Source of the DNA: Roseateles_E cavernae
GTDB taxonomy: Bacteria; Pseudomonadota; Gammaproteobacteria; Burkholderiales; Burkholderiaceae_C
Direction of reading: 5' to 3'
Assembly (NCBI RefSeq): GCF_040187885.1
Contig: NZ_JBDPLH010000022.1
Coordinates: 1 to 11,559, forward strand
DNA length: 11,559 nt
Shown here: positions 7,938 to 11,559 of the stretch, piece by piece
Numbering within the stretch: position 1 is the stretch's first letter
Layout: the number at the start of each line of letters is the position of its first letter
Translations under genes and position numbers: made by a program
The notes under the pieces: model-generated
Databases searched by the model: none
What the model saw: only the letters and a program-made list of their open reading frames with translations
What the model was told of the DNA's origin: nothing

Positions 7938-7962
7938 GCATGGTCGGCGCTATGCTTGGCGC

Positions 7963-8727
7963 ATGAACGACGAACAGCTGTTGCGCTACTCGCGCCATAT
8001 CCTGCTGGACGAGATCGGCATCGAGGGCCAGCAAGCCCTGCTGCAAAGCCATGCGCTGATCATCGGGGCCGGCGGCCTGGGCTCGCCGGCGGCGCTCTAC
8101 CTGGGCACGGCCGGCATCGGCCGGATCACCCTGGTCGACCACGACACGGTGGACCTGACCAATCTGCAGCGCCAGATCGCGCACAGCCTGGCGCGTGTCG
8201 GCACACCCAAGGTCGAGTCGGCCGCCGCTGCGATCGCGGCGCTGAATCCCGAGGTGCAGGTCCGCACCGTGGCCCAGCGCGCCGATGCGGCCCTGCTCGA
8301 CGAACTGGTGGCCAGCGCCGATGTGGTGCTGGACTGCAGCGACAACTTCGCCACCCGCCAGGCCGTCAACCGCGCCTGCGTCGCGCACCGCCGGCCGCTG
8401 GTCTCGGGTGCGGCGCTGGGCTTCGATGCCCAGATCAGCGTCTACGACAGCCGCAACCCCAACGCCCCCTGCTACGCCTGCCTCTTTCCGCCCGACGCCA
8501 GCTTCGAGGAGCAGCGCTGCGCCACGATGGGCGTGTTCGCGCCACTGGTGGGCATCATCGGCAGCCTGCAGGCGGCCGAAGCCTTGAAGCTGGTGCTGAA
8601 GCTGCCCGGCCTGACCGGGCGCCTGCAGATGCTGGAGGCTCGGAGCATGGATTGGAGCGAAATACTTGTGCACAAAGACCCGGCATGCCCGGTGTGCAGC
8701 ACTATAAATCGTGATATCACCGAATAA
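7963..8727 (+). CDS. moeB: MoeB/ThiF/HesA-family sulfur-carrier adenylyltransferase
   Basis: A 254-residue E1-like enzyme that adenylates the C-terminal Gly-Gly of a sulfur-carrier protein (MoaD in molybdopterin synthesis or ThiS in thiazole synthesis), using ATP in the cytoplasm. Visible: nucleotide loop GAGGLGSP (35-42), acidic residues LVDHDTVD (57-64), NLQRQ with the conserved Arg70, CSDNF containing Asp127 (equivalent to E. coli MoeB Asp130), and two zinc-binding pairs, CYAC (170-173) and CPVC (242-245). Cys186 in RCATMGVF corresponds to the conserved cysteine near 187 in E. coli MoeB. There is no rhodanese domain. The ATG at 7963 matches the family start (MNDEQLLRYSRH). No Shine-Dalgarno is apparent, and a terminator ends 25 bases upstream. 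MoeB and ThiF cannot be told apart firmly from sequence alone; no moaD, moaE or thiS is nearby. Confidence 0.88.
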   Translation: MNDEQLLRYSRHILLDEIGIEGQQALLQSHALIIGAGGLGSPAALYLGTAGIGRITLVDHDTVDLTNLQRQIAHSLARVGTPKVESAAAAIAALNPEVQVRTVAQRADAALLDELVASADVVLDCSDNFATRQAVNRACVAHRRPLVSGAALGFDAQISVYDSRNPNAPCYACLFPPDASFEEQRCATMGVFAPLVGIIGSLQAAEALKLVLKLPGLTGRLQMLEARSMDWSEILVHKDPACPVCSTINRDITE

Positions 8728-8790
8728 ATACCAGTTTTACTAGAAAAGTACGCAAGAAAATTCTCCGCAGCCTGACCTATGCTGCGCCCC

Positions 8791-8831
8791 GGGCGGCCCG
8801 ACCGCCCTCCTCCAGACTGCCCGTCGGGCAG
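8791..8831 (+). promoter_or_regulatory. Two adjacent hairpins between moeB and the LOG gene
   Basis: GGGCGG (8791-8796) pairs with CCGCCC (8802-8807), and CTGCCC (8817-8822) with GGGCAG (8826-8831), the latter followed by CTTTCC. They may form a weak terminator for moeB, or an RNA structure in the LOG leader; the second ends 8 bases before the LOG ATG. The AT-rich stretch just upstream (8728-8763) is a plausible promoter area, but I cannot assign clean -35/-10 boxes. Confidence 0.45.
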
Positions 8832-8839
8832 CTTTCCAG

Positions 8840-9727
8840 ATGAACAAGCGCAACCAGCTCACCGCCCGCAATTTCCCCAGCGCCAAGGAAGAGGCCAAAG
8901 CCCTGGCTCAGTCGCCGCCGCCGGGCGACTATGACGGCCCGCAAAGCGCCTACCGTCTGGCCTTCACCGACACCGACTTCCTGCTGCGCGAGGACATGCG
9001 GCCGATCCGCATGCAGCTCGAGCTGCTCAAGCCCGAGCTGGTGCAAAACGAGCTGGGCATCAAGGCCACCATCGTGATGTTCGGCAGCGCCCGCATCCCC
9101 TCGGACGAGACCGCACGCGCGGCGCTGGCCCAGGCCAAGCTGGGCGGCGACGAGGCCGCGATCAAGCGTGCCGAAGTGCAGCTCAGCATGAGCCGCTACT
9201 ACGAGGAGGCACGCCGTTTTGCCCATATCGTCACCAAGGCCTCGATGGAGCGGGCCAACCCGATCTATGTGGTGACCGGCGGCGGCCCCGGCATCATGGA
9301 GGCCGGCAACCGCGGCGCCTACGAGGCCGGCGGCAAGAGCATAGGCCTGAACATCGTGCTGCCGCACGAGCAGCGCCCCAACCCCTACATCACGCCCGAG
9401 CTCTGCTTCCAGTTCCACTACTTCGCGCTGCGCAAGATGCATTTCCTGATGCGCTCGGTGGCCCTGGTCTGCTTCCCAGGCGGCTTCGGCACGCTCGACG
9501 AGCTGTTCGAGACCATGACCTTGATACAGACCGGCAAATGCCGGCGCCGCCCCATCCTGATGTTCGGCCGCGAGTTCTGGACCCGGCTGATCAACTTCGA
9601 GCTGCTGATCGAGACCGGCATGATCAGCCCCGGCGATGAGCAGCTGTTCCATTTTGTCGAGAGCGCCGAAGAAGCCTGGGAGTTGCTGGCGCGCGAGTAC
9701 GAACTGAGCCAGGCCGGCAGCACCTGA
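8840..9727 (+). CDS. LOG-family protein (nucleoside 5'-monophosphate phosphoribohydrolase-like)
   Basis: A 295-residue Rossmann-like protein of the lysine-decarboxylase-like/LOG family. Characterised members hydrolyse the N-glycosidic bond of nucleoside monophosphates, including cytokinin riboside 5'-monophosphates. Both family signatures are present: GGGPGIMEA (148-156 region) and PGGFGTLDE (213-221), with the conserved Arg-Lys pair in ALRKMHF (197-202). It is longer than the compact plant-type LOG (about 190-215 residues), with an N-terminal extension of about 75 residues and a charged helical insert at 87-128 after FGSARIP. It is shorter than PpnN (about 450). The older 'lysine decarboxylase' name for this family is misleading. 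No Shine-Dalgarno precedes the ATG, which follows a hairpin. Arginase begins 28 bases after its stop, suggesting co-transcription. The true substrate cannot be told from sequence. Confidence 0.88.
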   Translation: MNKRNQLTARNFPSAKEEAKALAQSPPPGDYDGPQSAYRLAFTDTDFLLREDMRPIRMQLELLKPELVQNELGIKATIVMFGSARIPSDETARAALAQAKLGGDEAAIKRAEVQLSMSRYYEEARRFAHIVTKASMERANPIYVVTGGGPGIMEAGNRGAYEAGGKSIGLNIVLPHEQRPNPYITPELCFQFHYFALRKMHFLMRSVALVCFPGGFGTLDELFETMTLIQTGKCRRRPILMFGREFWTRLINFELLIETGMISPGDEQLFHFVESAEEAWELLAREYELSQAGST

Positions 9728-9755
9728 TATCGCGAATCACTGAAAGAAAGACACC

Positions 9756-10676
9756 ATGACCACACTCAGAGCCGTCTCCCTGATTGGCGCCCCCACCGAT
9801 ATCGGCGCCGGCGCGCGCGGCGCCAGCATGGGGCCCGAGGCCTTGCGCGTGGCCGGTCTGGGCGCGACCTTGGAGAGCCATGGCGTCGAGGTGCTGGATC
9901 GCGGCAATCTGCTGGGACCGGCCAATCCCTGGCTGCCGCCGGTGGACGGCTACCGCCACCTGAGCGAGGTCGTCGCCTGGAACCGCTCGGTCCACGAGGC
10001 CGTGCATGCCGAGCTGAAGCTGGGCCGCATGCCCATCCTGCTGGGCGGTGATCATTGCCTGGGCCTGGGCTCGATCAGCGCGGTGGCCCGCCATTGCCGC
10101 GAGACCGGCAAGAAGCTGCGCGTGCTGTGGCTCGATGCCCATGCCGACTTCAACACCAGCGCGCTGACGCCCAGCGGCAATATCCATGGCATGCCGGTGG
10201 CCTGCCTGTGCGGCTTCGGCCCGCAGGCCCTGATCGAAATCGGTGGCCAGGTCCCGGCCATCAACCCGAAGTGGGTCCGCCAGATCGGCATCCGCAGCGT
10301 CGATGCCGGCGAGAAGCGCTTTGTCCACGAGCAGGAGCTCGAGGTCTTCGACATGCGCTATATCGACGAGATGGGCATGCGCCACACGATGGAGCTGGCC
10401 CTGGCCACGCTGGATGCCAACACCCACCTGCATGTCAGCTTCGATGTGGACTTCCTGGATCCCGAGATCGCACCGGGCGTCGGCACCACGGTGCCCGGTG
10501 GCCCGACCTACCGGGAAGCCCAGCTGTGCATGGAGATGATTGCCGACACCGGCCGCATGGGCTCGCTCGATGTGATGGAGCTGAACCCGGCCCTGGATGT
10601 GCGCAACAAGACCGCCGAGCTGGCGGTGGACCTGATCGAGTCCCTTTTTGGCAAGAGCACCTTGATGAGGAAATGA
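9756..10676 (+). CDS. rocF: Arginase (ureohydrolase family)
   Basis: A 306-residue cytoplasmic enzyme converting L-arginine to ornithine and urea at a dinuclear manganese site. All metal ligands are visible: His100 in GGDH, Asp127/His129/Asp131 in WLDAHADFN, and Asp230/Asp232 in SFDVDFLDP. The substrate loop TPSGNIHGMP (138-147) with His144, the VDAGE segment with Asp183, and Glu275 in VMELNP match arginases rather than agmatinases, whose loops differ. Length is the family norm (about 300). The ATG at 9756 follows a purine-rich GAAAGAAAGA stretch serving as a weak ribosome site. It is probably in one transcript with the LOG gene. Its stop lies 7 bases from the stop of the convergent marR gene, leaving no room for a separate terminator. 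Confidence 0.92.
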   Translation: MTTLRAVSLIGAPTDIGAGARGASMGPEALRVAGLGATLESHGVEVLDRGNLLGPANPWLPPVDGYRHLSEVVAWNRSVHEAVHAELKLGRMPILLGGDHCLGLGSISAVARHCRETGKKLRVLWLDAHADFNTSALTPSGNIHGMPVACLCGFGPQALIEIGGQVPAINPKWVRQIGIRSVDAGEKRFVHEQELEVFDMRYIDEMGMRHTMELALATLDANTHLHVSFDVDFLDPEIAPGVGTTVPGGPTYREAQLCMEMIADTGRMGSLDVMELNPALDVRNKTAELAVDLIESLFGKSTLMRK

Positions 10677-10683
10677 GCCCGCG

Positions 10684-11199
10684 CTAGGGCTCCAGTACCG
10701 CGAGCAGCGCCACCAGCCCCGCATCCAGCGCGCGCAGCTCGGCGGCCTTCAGCGGCGCCAGGATGGCGTGCTCATTCTCCACATGAGCGGCCACCGCGCG
10801 GTCGATCAGGGCCAGGCCTTCGGGCGTCAGCTGCACCAAGAGGCTGCGCGCGTCGGCCGGATTGGGCAGGCGCTGCACCAGGCCCGCCGCTTCGAGCCGC
10901 TGCATGCGATGGGTCATCGTGCCGGAGCTGACCATCAGCTGCTGGAACAGCGCCGTCGGCGCCAAACAGAAGGGCGCGCCGGCGCGCCTGAGCGTGGCCA
11001 GCACATCGAACTCCCAGGCACTCATGCCGAAGCTGGCGAACACCTGATCCAGGCGCTGCTGCAGCAAGGCAGAGCAGCGCTTGACCCGTCCGATCGTGCC
11101 CATCGGCGCCACGTCCAGATCGGGCCGCTCACGCCGCCACTGCTGCAGGATGCGGTCCACCGCATCGGCTGGTTTGGCGAGGCTCACTGCGGGCTCCAC
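10684..11199 (-). CDS. MarR-family transcriptional regulator
   Basis: A 171-residue winged helix-turn-helix regulator, normally a dimer that represses its own gene and neighbours until it binds a small ligand. The start is GTG at 11199; this keeps the N-terminal stretch DAVDRILQQWRRERPDLDV (12-30), which recurs in MarR proteins of this group. The DNA-binding region is about 76-125: recognition helix VSSGTMTHRMQRLEAAGLV (90-108) and wing PNPADARSLLVQLTPEG (112-128) with the usual Asp-x-Arg. N- and C-terminal helices would make the dimer interface. There is no redox cysteine in OhrR position that I can identify; Cys42 and Cys78 are present. A promoter and palindromic operator precede it. The target beyond itself is unknown. 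Confidence 0.88.
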   Translation of the reverse strand: MEPAVSLAKPADAVDRILQQWRRERPDLDVAPMGTIGRVKRCSALLQQRLDQVFASFGMSAWEFDVLATLRRAGAPFCLAPTALFQQLMVSSGTMTHRMQRLEAAGLVQRLPNPADARSLLVQLTPEGLALIDRAVAAHVENEHAILAPLKAAELRALDAGLVALLAVLEP

Positions 11200-11202
11200 T
11201 TG

Positions 11203-11216
11203 TCTCGATGTCGAGA
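11203..11216. promoter_or_regulatory. MarR-type operator over the marR transcription start
   Basis: A perfect inverted repeat, TCTCGA-TG-TCGAGA. It starts 3 bases upstream of the GTG start and overlaps the last base of the predicted -10. Length and symmetry are typical of MarR sites, and the position would block initiation, so negative autoregulation is likely. Confidence 0.6.
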
Positions 11217-11243
11217 TTATCCCCGGGAACTCGGGAGCTTCAA
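11216..11243 (-). promoter_or_regulatory. Sigma-70-type promoter of marR
   Basis: On the minus strand TTGAAG (11243-11238, 4 of 6) and GATAAT (11221-11216, 5 of 6) are separated by 16 bases. The predicted start is near 11209, giving a leader of about 10 bases before GTG 11199. The -35 overlaps the stop codon of the upstream gene. Confidence 0.55.
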
Positions 11244-11559
11244 GGCACGCGCAGCATATCGCGCTCGTTCACCCTCACCTGCCGGACATCGCCGCCTTCC
11301 GGTGCATAGGTCAGCGTCAGCGTCTTGCGTCGACCGGGCGCCGGGTCGCTGCCGGCCAGGCTGTTGTCCACCCGGAGTTCCAGGCGGTTGCGCCGGACCA
11401 GCTCGCGCAGACGGTCGCTGACATCCACGGTATTGCCGCCATAGCCATAGCGGGCACTGATGATGCGCAGCCGCGCGCCGCCGGCCTGGGGCTCATCGCC
11501 ATCGTCGCGGCCACCGCCCCAGCCGCCCGACCAGCCGCCGTGGCCCCAGTCGCCGCGCC
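11240..11559 (-). CDS. C-terminal part of a DUF3395-like domain protein (5' end outside window)
   Basis: An open frame from the right edge to TGA at 11240-11242 gives 105 residues without a start. The first 19 or so are a Gly/Trp-rich low-complexity linker (GDWGHGGWSGGWGGG). The rest (ARLRIISARYGYGGNTVDV, DRLRELV, DNSLAGSDPAPGRRKTLTLTY, ending in MLRVP) has the YG...VDV...DP.PG..K.L.V.Y layout that I recall for DUF3395, found at the C-terminus of DnaJC11 and in many bacterial exported proteins. A GTG inside the domain (11428) could be taken for a start, but the similarity continues upstream of it, so the gene is longer. It lies 40 bases upstream of marR on the same strand. Function unknown; the family assignment is from pattern memory. 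Confidence 0.65.
   Translation of the reverse strand, partial: RGDWGHGGWSGGWGGGRDDGDEPQAGGARLRIISARYGYGGNTVDVSDRLRELVRRNRLELRVDNSLAGSDPAPGRRKTLTLTYAPEGGDVRQVRVNERDMLRVP

Noticed and set aside
7537..8673. 378-codon minus-strand frame spanning ctpA and moeB
   Set aside because: It crosses a terminator and two well-supported genes in antisense, with no domain.
9624..10724. 366-codon minus-strand frame opposite arginase
   Set aside because: Antisense shadow; arginase retains every metal ligand on the plus strand.

Overview
The window looks like chromosome from a GC-rich betaproteobacterium, probably of the order Burkholderiales (Rubrivivax/Roseateles-like). This rests on the strong G/C bias at third codon positions, the Burkholderiales flavour of the S41 peptidase, MoeB and MarR proteins, and the general gene content. 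It is an inference; there is no rRNA or other marker gene here. I see no IS element, integrase, CRISPR array, tRNA or rRNA.

Left part (1-3197, minus strand): three consecutive genes encode exported proteins, separated by gaps of about 60 bases, so they are probably one operon. In transcription order they are a 122-residue secreted protein of unknown function with an Ig-like look, a six-motif PD40/TolB-type beta-propeller protein, and a large NHL-like propeller protein. The last gene carries internal EF-hand-type calcium loops and runs off the left edge inside a dockerin-type repeat. It has no stop codon in the window and fills all of 1-1638. This operon is the least ordinary part of the window.

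Centre (3437-6257): an iron(III)-type ABC transporter split into divergent genes. The two-domain permease FbpB is on the minus strand and the ATPase FbpC on the plus strand. The 106-base gap between them holds a perfect 20-base palindrome that resembles overlapping Fur boxes, plus a stable hairpin directly in front of the fbpB start codon. No periplasmic binding protein (FbpA) is in the window.

Right-centre (6458-10676, plus strand): a carboxy-terminal processing protease (S41, CtpA), a strong intrinsic terminator, a MoeB/ThiF-family adenylyltransferase, a LOG-family nucleotide phosphoribohydrolase and an arginase (RocF). LOG and arginase are 28 bases apart and probably co-transcribed.

Right edge (10684-11559, minus strand): a MarR-family regulator starting at GTG, with a recognisable promoter (TTGAAG-16-GATAAT) and a 14-base perfect palindrome over the predicted transcription start, which suggests autorepression. 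Upstream of it is the C-terminal part of a gene with a DUF3395-like domain, cut by the right edge. The arginase and marR genes converge with only 7 bases between their stop codons.
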